Assembly (NCBI GenBank): GCA_030765055.1
Contig: CM060953.1
Span: 72,021,902 to 72,085,901, forward strand
Origin: Mantis religiosa
Taxonomy: Eukaryota > Arthropoda > Insecta > Mantodea > Mantidae
Length of the DNA: 64,000 nucleotides
Direction: 5' to 3'
The translations under genes and the position numbers were made by a program. Every line of letters begins with the position of its first letter. The stretch's first letter is position 1. This document shows, piece after piece, positions 24,995 through 37,015 of this stretch. Under the pieces are notes generated by a model. It saw only the letters and a list, made by a program, of their open reading frames with translations. It made no database searches and was not told where the DNA came from.

Positions 24995-25183
24995 GTGACA
25001 CTGATGATACATGAAATGAAGATGGAGCACCTTTGGAATGATATGGCGGGGGACAGAGGAGATCCCGGAGAAAACCCGCCCCAGAGCCATGTGGTCCACC
25101 ACAAATATCACATGTAGTCGCCTGGGGTCGAACCCGGACCGCTTTGGTGAGAGTGGAGCGGTCTCAACCAGGCGTGGTCCCAA
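24995..25183 (-). repeat. SINE-B, copy 2 (tail-truncated)
   Basis: Reverse complement shows CGCCTGGTTGAGACCGCTC, CTCTCACCAAAGCGG, the B box GGTTCGACCCC, GTGATATTTGTGGTGGACCA and the CCATCTTCATTTCATGTATC block of SINE-B. It abuts the GC-rich repeat directly where its own tail should be. Confidence 0.8.
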
Positions 25184-27382
25184 AAATTTAGTGTAAACAC
25201 TTACTTAACTAAACGTTACACTATATGCTTATTTAAACTCCTTTTCGGGCCAACGCATTTGGGTTTGAGGCAACAGCTTTTATGGATAAGTTCTTGATGA
25301 AGGTAATGTTTATATATTTAACTTCTTGTATCGACGAGATATCATGTAGTTTTCGTTAACATAATTATGGTAGCCTTTCATTTATTCCACATTATTCTCT
25401 GACACGAAGTTCCTGGGGAGAAAGTGTTTTTAATAACTTCAAGGGCATGATAATTACAGAGCTTACAAGGAAGATGCCAATTGGCAAAGTTTCGGATCCA
25501 CTACACTGGCGTAGCAAGTTCAGTTTTAGAGCAAAACATCGATTTCCTCGTAGAGAACAATTAATATTCTCATGGGTTTTAATTATAGTTCTCCAAAATA
25601 TTATCATTTGAATGCATAATGGTTATTAATAGCTAAGAAGCAGATCAGCCTGCAAACAGAAGACAACGATAAGATAACTAGAATTTTTAATGCCTTTGTG
25701 GTTAATATGAGTTTTTCATATAAATACGTTGATCATCATGGAAAGATTTGTTGAAAGTAATATTTATGCGTTTATAAACATCTTTTAGATGGATTTGGAT
25801 TATAAACAAAGAGACTAGTCCTAAAAATTACGTGGCTGTATGGCTGATACTTGATCGAATCCCTTTGATGGAGTGTCAATGAAAGATGATCAAACTTTGA
25901 TCGCCTTTAAATTAGTTACGGTGCATCATAGTTAAGTCTGATCATGGAACTGCAATTAGCCGACCGTGAGCTAGATTGTTAAATGATTATGTTTCTACGT
26001 CACTTACTCAAGGAAACGCATTCCACTATATAGCCAGCGCAGTAGCAATACAATTGCAATCTTCTTATCTATATCACTTCATTTTGTTTTGATTCTGAAA
26101 TATATAATTAGATATTATTTTATTGGTAAAGGAAAATAAAAAAGGGGTCTCTAAATTTTTCTCTTCAGGAGATAAACGTTCCGTTGGAACTGTCTCATAT
26201 ATTCCTGTAAAATGATCAATAAAATCATTTTTTCACATTATGTAAAGGAAAAGTGGAAAGCATGGATATATTTGGCCATTTTTTTAAACCAGGCGAGCTA
26301 CAAACGAATTAATAAATAAATCCATATTTGTTAAAATAGCAATGGTCATGGGTACATTTTCTGGAAATTAAGAAAAAAGAAGTTATTTTTACACTGCGTT
26401 AAAGCATTTTGTAATACTTCAGCACTTCTTAACTCATAGTAATGATGTAAGGTTGATGTAAATTGTAGGTTGAGAAACTTAATAAATTAAGCTTTTCATT
26501 TATAGTTTCAGTTTCCTCACCTGATGACAAGTTACAGAAACGTCGAAAGTCATCGTTTTTATGCAATTCATTACAGGCGTACAAATCCAGGACAAAGAAA
26601 GCACTCGTATCTAGCTGGATCATTCTCCCTTTTGAAGAGTGCGGAGATGAAAACTTCACTAAAGATTCGGCACTCAGAAGAATAATGTGGTGGCTAATCC
26701 ATGAACACAGTATAAGTAATCCAGATGCATTAAATATATGCAGATACATAATCTTAAACAGCTTTAAGAAAATCGAAACCAGCAGTTATTTTGTACACCT
26801 TGACAGAAAATTACCGAATCCATCGGTTCAGTACACGTGGTCAAAGTTTACCACTGTCAAATACCTCCTTTATCTTTCATAATTGACAATCCAGCGAAAA
26901 ATCAGTTTGTACGGGGTTAAATGTCAAATTGATTGTGGTCAAATCTTGATCGAGAATGGCGTACATGTCATCATTAAATGCACTAATTTATAATTACACT
27001 TTCAGGCACATCACGTGGCGTAAACTGCAAAACCCAAGTCAAGGCTAACCTTCACAGCCACCTCAGCCCTCGGAAATGCCCTTCATCCCTTCACAGCTTT
27101 TCAGATTTCTACTTAAGATGCATACGAACGTGTGACAAGACAAGTCACCTCTTCACTCAAGGCAGCCTGGCGAGTTTACATTGAATTTAAAGGTAAGTGT
27201 GCACAAATAATAAATTGCAGCATCCTCTGAAGGTGGGGAAAAGGAACTGCGGATTTATTTGCACTCTCAGTGCCGCTCCCATTCCGTTGGGTGTGAATTT
27301 GTTTTTCTCTTGCTGCAGAGAAATATAACCTGTGTTACACGTTTAGTGACTCGGGAAAGGAAGATATTTTTGGTCGTCACCT
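25184..27382. other. Spacer with a possible small exon
   Basis: No coding gene recognised. The segment 27,006-27,192 is less AT-rich and is bounded by a good acceptor-like ACACTTTCAG and a consensus donor AAAG/GTAAGT, so it might be an untranslated exon. It has no long frame. The rest is AT-rich. Confidence 0.3.
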
Positions 27383-28468
27383 TGCAGCAAACCCGCATAC
27401 CAGTGTTAAATTGATTTGGTTCTAATTGGAGCTATGAGTTCTCTTATCCTCAGGTGAATGGATGTAGGAAATGGATTTTGATTGTTGTTGGCTACTCAGT
27501 CTTATTAATAAAACTTTGTTTGTTGCAGAATTATTTGGTTTAATTCCTATTAAGTTTGCTTATTGACTTGGATCGATGACCACCTGTTAGTAAAATCCCT
27601 AACAAATTCAGTTTTACCTGAAACCCTGGATTATTTGTTTACAGTTACTTCCACGTGGTTTCTATTTCTTATTTATATGGCGACTACTTTGCTCTAATGA
27701 ACTTCAAATGCTGCTCCCACTTACGCTGGTTGCTCTATTCTTAACTTCCCTATATTTCAGGCTTATAAATCTTCGCTTCTCTTAATGCGCATGAACACGT
27801 CCTTCCTGTCATAGTATCACCTTTTAAGTAAGTTTTTCATACTTCACGATTCAGTCCGAACGTTATTCTGAACCCCTCTCTAACTCTATCACATGACCAA
27901 CTACCTCACCCTTCTCAAATGTTACATTATTATTGGTTTCTCATTTATTTCGAATTTTCGCATTGGTTTGCAAAACTCATCTAACTCATTGACGTTCAGC
28001 CCACCCTGAGTTGGGGAACGCCTAACCTGAGTTGTTTGGAACCGTGTACATCATTATCAAATCATCGAATTAAATCCCTTTAGCGTTCATGCTCAACTGC
28101 ATTTTGAAAGCCCCTTTGTCCCGACCCATTCCTGGCTGGGAATGATCTATAGTTTTCAGACATTGAACTTTTATTAGCACAAAGAAGATAACGGTGCTTC
28201 CTTCCTGTCTCTCCGACGTGTACAGATTTTTACAAGAATATTTTCTCTTTCTTGCCTGGATGCTAGTATATATATTATATTAAATTATATTCTTTCTCCT
28301 TTAAGTCAACCGCTATTTTAATCATTACTCTATCCATTCTAATTTCATATTATTATAACAAGATATTTATCTTAGTTTAGTAAAGCATTTTTATCAATTT
28401 ATCTTCTTTTTTAACTATCTGATTTCGATTAATTCGCTGCCTCCTAATCGCTGCCTGATACTCTAAAA
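27383..28468 (-). repeat. Old solo LTR related to the 55-63 kb retrotransposon
   Basis: Collinear over its full length with the LTRs at 54,983 and 61,153: ACCCGCAT, then TCTAATTGGAGCTATGAG..CTCTTATCCTCAGGTGAATGG, the GACCACCTGTTA block, TTATTATTGGTTTCT, and CTCCTAATCGCTG near the end. It is clearly diverged (many substitutions and small gaps). It has only one copy of the internal 122-bp unit that is doubled or sixfold in the younger LTRs. No internal region remains beside it. Confidence 0.85.
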
Positions 28469-30811
28469 TAATTGATATTCAGAATATTAGGGGGGAGAAC
28501 CTTACAAAGATTCCCCCTGTTTTCTAATCAAAATATTTTTTTCACTAATAAAATTACTGCTTCCGAGTTACATATTAGAAACTCGCAATCAATTTTGAAG
28601 TTTTTAATAATTTAATACAAAAGGAATTGCTCAGTTGATGTTAAATGCTATATTAAATGGTCATCTATGGTTTATAATTTATTAGTTAGATAATTTTAAT
28701 TTTGAACCATATTTATGGAGCAAATTGGGGAAAAGGCTCGAAATATTGCTTCTCTGAAAATTAGAGATAGAAATTCTGTTAATTCGTTGGAAACCTGTAC
28801 TGCATTTTAAGTAAAATTGGAACAATATTAGTCTATTTCAATGTAAGACAATGTTCATACAATGTGCAAAAAACCTGAAGTTTCATACGGAAATTTTTTG
28901 ATTCAGTTTTTTACAGTTTTGCAAAATTCAGTTTGTTTCTTTCTTTAGATATTTTTTATTTTTATTTATCGGTACATATAATTGAGCGTGTGAAAGATAA
29001 ATGGCTTAAATGCCTTGTTGCCCTCCTGTGCCAAAGGCTTGAATGATATATAGGCTGTAATCCTCTTTTGTATATTCTTTTCATAATAGCTTTTGGATAA
29101 AATTTAATATGGAATTCATAACAGTGGAGTTACTGTTATGTGTATTTGTAAGACATGGTCAATGTGATTATATCCATATATTTCTTTTGAAACAAGATCC
29201 AATGGAATACCACTACGTCCATTCAGCTATTCAATATGCATTAAAACGGAGTCCAAGAACGATGAAAGTAGCTGTTCCATTGATTTTCTTTGTTTATTTG
29301 TTTGTTTTTATTTATTTATATATTCGTTCATTCATTTATTTGTCAGCTACCCATAGTAAGTAAGAATAGTGTGGCGTCCCCCCCCCAAAATATATTGATT
29401 GCGAGATTTTACTATAAGTACCTATGTGCTATAAGGCCCATGAGCCTCCAAAAAAGCATTTTTGGAAAAATATATGTGTATATGTACGATGCGTGGGCGT
29501 CTCTCTGTCTATGAGTATAACTCAAAAACCAAAAAGTTGGCCAAAACTAAACTTGGTGTTTAAGTTCAGATATTTACAAGGATGCGACACAAAGGTTTGT
29601 AGAAAATTTCCCAACTCAAACTACTCTTTATGTGGAACAGTTTTAAAGGATAAAAATTTCTAAAATTATCTCTAGCGATTTTGATTTAAATACCACATGC
29701 TTAAGATATTTTTACGACACATAAAATATACAGACTATTTCAGAATTTAACTAATTAACTTTAAGAGGCTATAGAGAGCTTTTTCGGGAACAACTTGAGA
29801 TGGACACTTGTTCAAGTGACAGATTGGTCATGCAACAACCAATTGTTATTCTCTAAAGCATGTTTGCTTAAAATGTAAATTAATAAAGCATGTAAAACAT
29901 ACTTTACGAAAAACTGTATGGATAACATAATTCTTATCTCATTTATGTCCTTAAACTGTTATTAATAGTTCTGTATAAATATCTGTTGTCTGCAGTAAGA
30001 GTATAGTCAAAAGTAGGTTAACATCTAAAAAGAAAGCTAAAGGAGGGCCAACAATCTTCCTAAATTGCCAAAAAGGCAAAAAGAAACAATGAATAAAAGT
30101 CGTAATTTTCTGACCTAGATATATTGAGCCTTATCTTCGAAAACTGGAATATGAAAGGGACTCATCAACTTCCGATATTTACTTATCACTAGGACTGGGA
30201 AGCCGAGGAGCTATAAATTGTCAAAATAGGACCTTTAAAAAGATCTAAAAATATCACAAAAAGCACCTAAACATTGGAGAAAATGACGTGAAGAAGTGAT
30301 ACTTATAAATTAGTAATTTCATTTTCAATTAGATATTCAAGTGATTAGCAACACATAGAGCTAGAAAAACTACATGAAAAAAATGCTTCACCTGATTCAG
30401 TAAACTAGCAATGGACATTCTGGGGAAAGAAATTGAAACAGATATCATTAAAGCATACTTGGCTAAACCACCCTTGGGTTACAGAAACTGAACATCAGAA
30501 ACCTTACCTCAGTCTTAGCTTTTGGCATGCTTCCGGCCAGGATTTCTTTCACAAACTGAAACTGCAGTGAAACCAATCTACCTATCCTAGGAGTAAAGGT
30601 CATTGCGACGATGCTGGTCAAAAATAACAGGATATTTAGAGAGGGTTTACTAGGTTCTCTGCTGGTGCTAGTGACTTAATAAAATACGAAAGGTCCTTTC
30701 ACCGATTACCTACTATAGCCAGTCTTAGGAGTGTATATTAGTTAAAAGAAACTGGAATTTATGCTAGGTTCTGTTGAACACAAAACCATAGTCAAAAGAA
30801 GTTAAAGTTGC
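28469..30811. other. AT-rich spacer
   Basis: Frames at 29,109-29,663 are not gene-like. The stretch 29,520-29,690 has words of repeat family F (GGATGCGACACAAAGG). A (T/A)-rich microsatellite-like run (TTATTTGTTTG) lies at 29,290-29,340. Confidence 0.4.
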
Positions 30812-30816
30812 AAAAA

Positions 30817-30883
<67 letters not shown>

Positions 30884-31050
30884 ATGAATGTATGAATGAA
30901 TTAATTAATTATAAATTAATGAATGAATAACTAAATAACTAAATAAATAAATAAGTAAATAAATAAACAAAGAAATAAACAAAGAAACAAACAAACAAAT
31001 AAATAAACAAATAAATAAATAGACAAATAAATAAATAGATAAATAAATAA

Positions 31051-31146
<96 letters not shown>

Positions 31147-31327
31147 ATGAATGAATGAATGAATGAATGAATGAATGAATGAATGAATGAATGAATGAAT
31201 GAATGAATGAATGAATGAATGAATGAATGAATGAATGAATGAATGAATGAATGAATGAATGAATGAATGAATGAATGAATGAATGAATGAATGAATGAAT
31301 GAATGAATGAATGAATGAATGAATGAA

Positions 31328-31414
<87 letters not shown>

Positions 31415-31419
31415 ATACA

Positions 31420-31450
<31 letters not shown>

Positions 31451-32260
31451 ATATATAAATAAATAAATAAATAAATATATAAATTAATTGATTAATAGAT
31501 AAGTAAGTAAGTAGGTAGGTAGGTAGATAGGTAGGTAGGTAGGTAGGTAGGTAGGTAGGTAGGTAGGTAGGTAGGGAGGTAGGTAGGTAGGTAGGTGGCA
31601 GGGCAGACGGGCGGGCGGCAGGCAGGCAGGTAGGCAGGTAGACTGGTAGGTGGGTACGTAGGTAGGCAGGTAGGCAGTCAGGTAGGCAGGTAAGTAGGCA
31701 GGTAGGCAGGTAGGCAGGCAGTTAGGTAGGTAGGTGGGCAGGTATGTAGGCAGGTAGGTAGGTAGGTGGGATGGCAGGCGGGCGGGCGGGCGGCAGGCAG
31801 GCAGGTAGTAAGGTAGGCAGGCAGGTAGTGAGGTAGGCAGGCAGGCAGGTAGGCAGGCAGGTAGGTAGGCCGGTAGGCAGTAGGTAGGCAGGCAGGCAGG
31901 CAGGTAGGTAGGTAGGTTGGTAGGTGGGTGGGTGGGTAGATGGGTGTGTGGGTAGATAGGTGGGTAGGTGGGTGGGTAGGTGGGTAGGTGGGTGGGTGGA
32001 TAGATGGGTGGGTAGGTGGTTGGGTAGGTGGGTGGGTAGGTAGGTGGATAGGTAGGTGGATAGGTGGGTGGGTAGGTAGATGGGTAGGTGGGTAGTTGGG
32101 TAGGTTGGTAGGTAGGTAGGTTGGTAGGTGAGTGGGTGGATAGATGGGTGTGTGGGTAAGTAGGTGGGTAGGTGGGTATGTAGGTAGGTAGGTGGGTGGG
32201 TAAGTGAGTGAGTAAGTGAGTGAGTGAATAAGGGAGTGAGTGAGTAAATAAATAAAAATG
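30812..32260. repeat. Compound tetranucleotide array, about 1.45 kb
   Basis: The order on the plus strand is (AAAT)n 30,812-30,884, degenerate AAAT-type 30,885-31,145, (AATG)n 31,146-31,328 (about 45 units), (AAAT)n again to about 31,490, then (AGGT)n and its GGCA/GGGT variants 31,501-32,190, and (GAGT)n 32,195-32,240. Minus-strand frames across it (FIHS, PTYL repeats) are artefacts of the 4-bp period and not proteins. Confidence 0.95.
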
Positions 32261-32679
32261 TATATAAATAAGTAAATAAGAAAAAAGTTAACAGAAGCAA
32301 AAATGCTATAAAAAGGAACTTTAAATCAAAATATACCTAAAAAGTAAAAAAGATAGATAAAAATTCTAAAAAAGGACCTTTAAATAAAAATTAGCTAAAT
32401 GACAAAAAAGGACAGATAAAATCCTCTATTTTCTGGCAAATAGTGGCCCATAATTAGCGTATATTTTTTGGGCCTCACCTTCAAACACTAGAGAGAGAAT
32501 AGCTATTAATGATACAAGTGGGAAAAAGAGAATTTTATTCTGTGAGCGGCATAGTTTGCGTTACGAGGGAAAGCGAGCGGAGCAATTCCTGCGAATAGAA
32601 TAAAATTACTTTGAACACGAGTGGCATATAGTAACTTTTAGAAGTACGGAATATTTATAGATATTTTTTAGATAAGATT
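32261..32679. other. Spacer
   Basis: A-rich at first, then mixed sequence. No feature recognised. Confidence 0.3.
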
Positions 32680-33010
32680 CAGCTTGTTTAACCTTTTTCG
32701 GAGACCTAAAGCTTAACGTGCTGCGATGTTCAATTATTGCCTTGCTTAGCATCAGTGCTGACAACATGGCGAAACATTCTATATAAAATATTACATAAAG
32801 GAGGCAATAAAACTAGTAAAACGGAAATAATGTAATAATTTGTATGATTTTTAAGTTGCACCATTGCAAGAATTTCTCGTATGCTATGTCGTATTGCTTT
32901 CTTGACTTTCCTGTTAGCGATTGTAATTTTACTCTGCACGCTGCTTGTAAAATATGTCCTGTTCCTGCACACTCAGTACCTTCCATGTTGACATTCATAT
33001 CATCCGCCAT
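32680..33010 (-). pseudogene. Tyrosine-recombinase-like N-terminal fragment (tentative)
   Basis: The minus frame from 33,010 reads MADD..., then KLQSLTGKSRKQYDIAYEKF and LQWC. This resembles the SAM-like DNA-binding start of eukaryotic tyrosine-recombinase/Crypton-like proteins (..KS..RY..AY..F..WC). The matching continuation (SVLLV.L then LMLSKAII) is spread over other frames toward 32,690, which implies frameshifts. The catalytic domain (R..H-x-x-R..Y) is absent. The family call rests on a short pattern. Confidence 0.4.
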
Positions 33011-33224
33011 TTGACAAATCGATACCGTAGCCTGTGATCGAACACGGTCTATCTGACTGAGCCATTAGTTACATTGCGCAAAAAACTAAAGTTGACTACG
33101 TTGGAGTGTTAAAACATTTTTAACACTGTGCGGAAGTATTATCTTCTTTTAACACTACTGAGAGATGTCCAAGCTGGACTTTTAACGGCATCTGACTAAA
33201 AGATGAAAGATGAAATGAAACCAC

Positions 33225-33365
33225 AATTGAAATGAAATGGAGGGACACAAAATTAAGGTTCCCAGCATCCGGCTACGGACGCCCATGGGTCAGGAAGCTC
33301 GGCCGTTGGGCCGAACCCACGACTTTCCGACACATACGCCACCTCGTACGGTGATCTGTAGGTAA
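33225..33365 (-). repeat. Possible degenerate tRNA-derived SINE
   Basis: The minus strand has GAGGTGGCGTATGTGTCGG, then a B-box-like GTGGGTTCGGCCC, in a short GC-rich block. There is no second copy in the window, so this is a weak call based on box spacing and composition. Confidence 0.35.
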
Positions 33366-33711
33366 ACCAGACGTTTGATTTAAAGGGAATGTTATTTCCC
33401 AAGCAAATATTTTTATCGCGCTGATAAGAAGATGCGAGACAGAAAGGTGCCTTCTTTCACAGAAAAATGCTGATACTCCGCCGAAATCCTTGGCATCATT
33501 TATCCGGTCTTCTTGAACAAGGATTTGATTGGGCTGATGAACATTAAAAAAAGAAAAGATAAAACGCATTACTTTGAAAACTAACAATTATAATTATTTG
33601 GACCAATTAAACTTTATAAGAAATTGTGTAAGAAATTTACATATCCAAATAAAACATTAAAATTGACTAATCTCTCAGGACTGACTTATTCATATAATGT
33701 GATATCGTTTA

Positions 33712-34670
33712 CAGTTGCACTTCACCAACAAGTGTTGGCTTAACAATCGTGTTAAATCTCTTGTTAAACTAACAAGCCATATTTCTGTTGCTAAGTCGTT
33801 AACAATTCTAGAATTGTTAAGATGGCGGGCGTGAACACAACTTTTGGTGTCGATTTTTTATATTTAGAGCATCTAAATTGCATTTGTAATAGAGAGCGGC
33901 CTATGAGGAGATTTTTTTTTCTTTTTTTTAAGGATCAATGAGAAGAAGATTTTCTACGGAGGTATAGACTGGACTATATAAACAAGTTGTTGTTATGAAG
34001 GTTACTAAGGAAGTACAAGAGAGGTTAGAACATGCATAAAATATAGATATGCCGATCTAGCCTTTGCTTCAAGTATTAATAACGTTACGACTTTATAATT
34101 CACTGAATTCTGTCGATAATACACTGTCCACCTCCCGTCTTGAAACGTTCAGGTCTCTCGTCACTTTTGTCCTTTGCACCTCGTTTTAAATTTACCTAAA
34201 ATTGACGAAGTTGCTTGCACTTCTGGTAGTGACATTTTCATTCGAATTAAACTCATTTCCAATCTTTTCCCACGTCACATCTTTCTCCTTCACATTTAGC
34301 GCTGCGTCCTTTTATTTTACACAATATCCTTATACCTATAAATAGTTACTAACTGAACTAACAATACTTTCTCGTTTGATGAGAAATTTGTCCCACGACT
34401 TCTCTTCTGATTTTGTTCACCCGCCATTATTTAAGCTCTGTGTAAACGAAAATAAAAACAAAAGCGCATCGCAGTACTTTCAGAAACTAATACGATTCAT
34501 GTACAGCCTTCTATAATATTTACAAGTCTCTCGACGTTAACACGTGTTTGTTAACATTTTCAGAAAACAAGTTGATGAAATGCAAGAATTTTAACACTTG
34601 TGTTAACGCTACAATTGTTACATTTTTTAATGTAGATTTTAACATGTATTGGTGAAATCGGGCCGTACTG
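33712..34670 (-). mobile_element. DNA transposon remnant with terminal inverted repeats
   Basis: The left end CAGTTGCACTTCACCAA and the reverse complement of the right end, CAGTACGGCCCGATTTCACC.., are related inverted termini starting CAGT and sharing TTCACCAA and a TGTTAA block. TA lies on both sides. Inside is a dead Myb/SANT-like gene on the minus strand. DNA-binding proteins of that kind accompany Harbinger-type transposons, but no transposase is left here, so the superfamily is uncertain. Confidence 0.6.
34120..34437 (-). pseudogene. Myb/SANT-like DNA-binding domain, broken
   Basis: From the ATG at 34,437 (minus) the frame reads MAGEQNQKRSRGTNFSSNEK and VLLVQLV. A stop follows after YRYKDIV, and a frameshift leads to VTWEKIGNEFNSNENVTTRS, a further stop, and finally an FKTGGGQ motif. 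The F-S/T-x-x-E-x-x-x-L, TW-x-x-I-x-x-x-FN and KTGGG features match the Myb/SANT-like domain found in many insect transposon-derived proteins. Two or more stops and at least one shift make it non-functional. Confidence 0.7.
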
Positions 34671-35614
34671 TAGTAAAGAAAATTGGTTAACCACTAATCG
34701 TTAACTACTAGGGATAAAGTACCCCGTTCATCTTGTAGTGGGAAGAAATTACGTTGGTTTACTTAAGGATTAACCAGCATGAAACACCATAGACACCATG
34801 AAGCATGCCCAGTGACTGCAGAAGCACTCAAACTGCGGAAGTTTACGAGATGGTCCAGGGTATTGCAGAAAACGGATTATATTATGATAATTGACGTTAC
34901 AGTAATTCTAGTCTCATGCACCGGAAACATCATAAATATTTCCATTTAATGGGAAACAGAGAAGGCCAAGTTCACAGAGATAAGTATAAGTGTAGTTTGC
35001 CACAGCACAGAAAGTCCCAGGGGAATGAGGCGTAGGAGAGGTTAGACTGTTCGAATACCCTTCCTGGTGGTGATTTATGACACTTTGGTCATTTCAGTTA
35101 CAGCCTATACAAAAACATTCTGACGCCTTCTACCTTTGCCAATAAATCCTCTCGGTTTCAGTATACTGAGGGAATAGGGCGTGTGCTTTTTTAAGGGTTC
35201 TACTTCTCGTGTAGCATGTGTTCTCTGTCACACACATTTACTGCCCTTGCCGCTCTCTGTAAGGGTAGCACATTCCTGTCAGGGACTTTCTTTGCGTTGT
35301 CTTCATTAATTAGTATGCACACTAATTCTGTGATAAATATAATTTTGCCTCAAATTGACGTTGTGGACTTACTAATTGGAGCCAGGAGTCGCTCATTAAC
35401 GCAGCGTTCCTCTATCAATTAAAACACCTCTAGTTACAATAAAATCTAATTTGTATACGATGTAAACTATTTTAGATATACGAGCACACAAATTTCTTTT
35501 ATTTCAGACAAGGACAATCCCTATTTACACACAGTAGAACTCTAATTATCCCGATTAATTGGGAATAGAGCCGATTCAGATAATCGCATTTTTCAACCCC
35601 AAACTGTAGCTAAT
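34671..35614. other. Spacer
   Basis: No gene, repeat or RNA recognised. Confidence 0.4.
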
Positions 35615-35945
35615 TTGTTCAGTAGAAGATTCGGGCTGTAAGACCCTGGTCCACTGGGCTTCCCCATCTCTCTCACAGTCGTTTCGCTTACAACTGCGGC
35701 AAGCATCATCGGTGGCGTAGAAAAGTTCTCCTTGTATTCTTCGTAGCTACTGAAGGCTTTATATATGCTGGAAGGTACCGCCCTCCTTCCAGTGCTGACA
35801 ATTCAGTAGCTACGAAGAAAGAGTACAAGGAGAACTTTTCTACGCCACCGATGATGCTTGCCGCAGTTGCAAGCGAAACGTCTGTGATAGAGATGGGGAA
35901 GCCCAGTGGACCAGGGTCTTACAGCCCGAATCTTCTACTGAACAA
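35615..35945. repeat. Long hairpin (inverted duplication, 140-bp arms)
   Basis: The left arm 35,615-35,754 is the reverse complement of 35,802-35,945 with about three mismatches and one 4-nt insertion in the right arm (AAAG at about 35,818). The 47-nt loop contains a further small stem (CTGGAAGG..CCTTCCAG). On the plus strand, the right arm and the sequence on either side of it form an open frame from about 35,757 to 36,042 with balanced amino-acid content (MMLAAVASETSVIEMGKPSG ...). The source could therefore be a piece of a protein-coding exon, which I cannot identify. Transcription from either side would give a long double-stranded RNA. Confidence 0.9.
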
Positions 35946-36098
35946 GACGCCGGCCGTGAAGGCACGTATGTTAATGTGCCTAATTTGCTGTAGAAGGGGG
36001 ATTTATATACATGTGATTTTGATGCAAGATACAAATTTGAAATAAAAAAAGCATACAATTATGTACAACACTGGAAAATAGTAAATTAATATGCATAG

Positions 36099-37015
36099 AG
36101 TGATGATGATGGTGGTGATGATGGTGATTATGATGATGTAGATGATGATGATGATGATGATAGTTGCCGCTACAGGCCATATAGACCCTTGGCCTCCCTA
36201 ACCACCCTCTTCCATTCTACTTGGTCCTCTGCTTTTCTTCTCCAGCCTTTAACCCCCCAAATTTCTCAAGTCCTCTTCTACATCATCTACCCATCTTTCC
36301 CTGGGTCTTCCTCTTCTCCTTCTGCCATCCAGCTTTCCTATCAATATCTTCTTAGCTACACTGGTTTCCGGCATTCTCTGCACATGGCCAATCCACCTTA
36401 TTCTTCCTTATTTAATGTTCACTACTATATTTGGTTGTCCAAATAGGCACTGTAACTCCAAGTTAGTCCGCATTCTCCATCCGTCCAAGTCCCTTATTAC
36501 TCCAAATATATTTCTCAGGAACTTCCTTTCCCACCGTAATAACCATTGTTCTTCTCTGGTTGTCAACAACCAACTTTCTGAACCATACATTACTATTGGT
36601 CTCAGTACAGTTGTATATATTTTAATTTTAGTATTTCTACTGACGTTCCTTGATTTAAACATATTCTGCAAGGCATAGAAACATCTGTTACCACTTGCTA
36701 TTCTTTCTTGAATTTCCACTGATGCTTTCTTATCTACTGTTACTAGAGATCCCAGGTATTTAAACTCTTCCACTCTTTGGTATTCTTTCTCATATAATTT
36801 AACTGTAGGTTCTCTTTTTCTTGCATCCCCATCACCTCCCATCTTCATATATTTGGTTTTACTAACGTTCACTACCAATCCTAGATCCTGTGCTTTCTCT
36901 TCCAACACTACGTAACTTTCCTCAAGAACTTTTATATTCCTTGCGAGAATTACAACATCGTCAGCATATGCCACTATTTGTACTGATCTGGAAAGTATGG
37001 TTCCTCCAGAGTGAT
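36099..37015 (-). pseudogene. LINE 3' end: reverse transcriptase C-terminal half
   Basis: The minus frame ending at 36,408 contains SVQIVAYADDVVILA (the YADD catalytic box), KTKYMKMGG, EEFKYLGSLVTVDKKAS, and the thumb-like YTTVLRPIVMYGSESW and RKFLRNIFG. The similarity continues after a frameshift near 36,410 with RWIGHVQRMPE, RRRRGRPRERW and WKRVVREAKGLYGL. It ends at a GAT/ATC trinucleotide tail (36,099-36,161), as expected for a retroposed 3' end. The element is truncated 5' just before the YADD box. The RT motifs are certain; the clade (RTE- or Jockey-like) is not. Confidence 0.9.

Noticed and set aside
25850..27000. Suspected inverted repeats around 25.86 and 26.93 kb (TTTGATCG / TCAAATCTTGATCG)
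   Set aside because: The similarity is limited to short TGATC-type words and does not extend; chance is sufficient.
30905..31420. 171-codon minus frame of FIHS/YLFI repeats
   Set aside because: It is the translation of an AAAT/AATG tetranucleotide array, where a 4-bp period leaves all frames open; no evidence of a real gene.
31722..32300. 192-codon minus frame rich in PTYL/PTHL
   Set aside because: Same artefact in the AGGT/GGGT array.
35980..36180. Histidine-rich frame HHHHHH
   Set aside because: It is the trinucleotide (GAT) tail of the LINE 3' end read in one frame.
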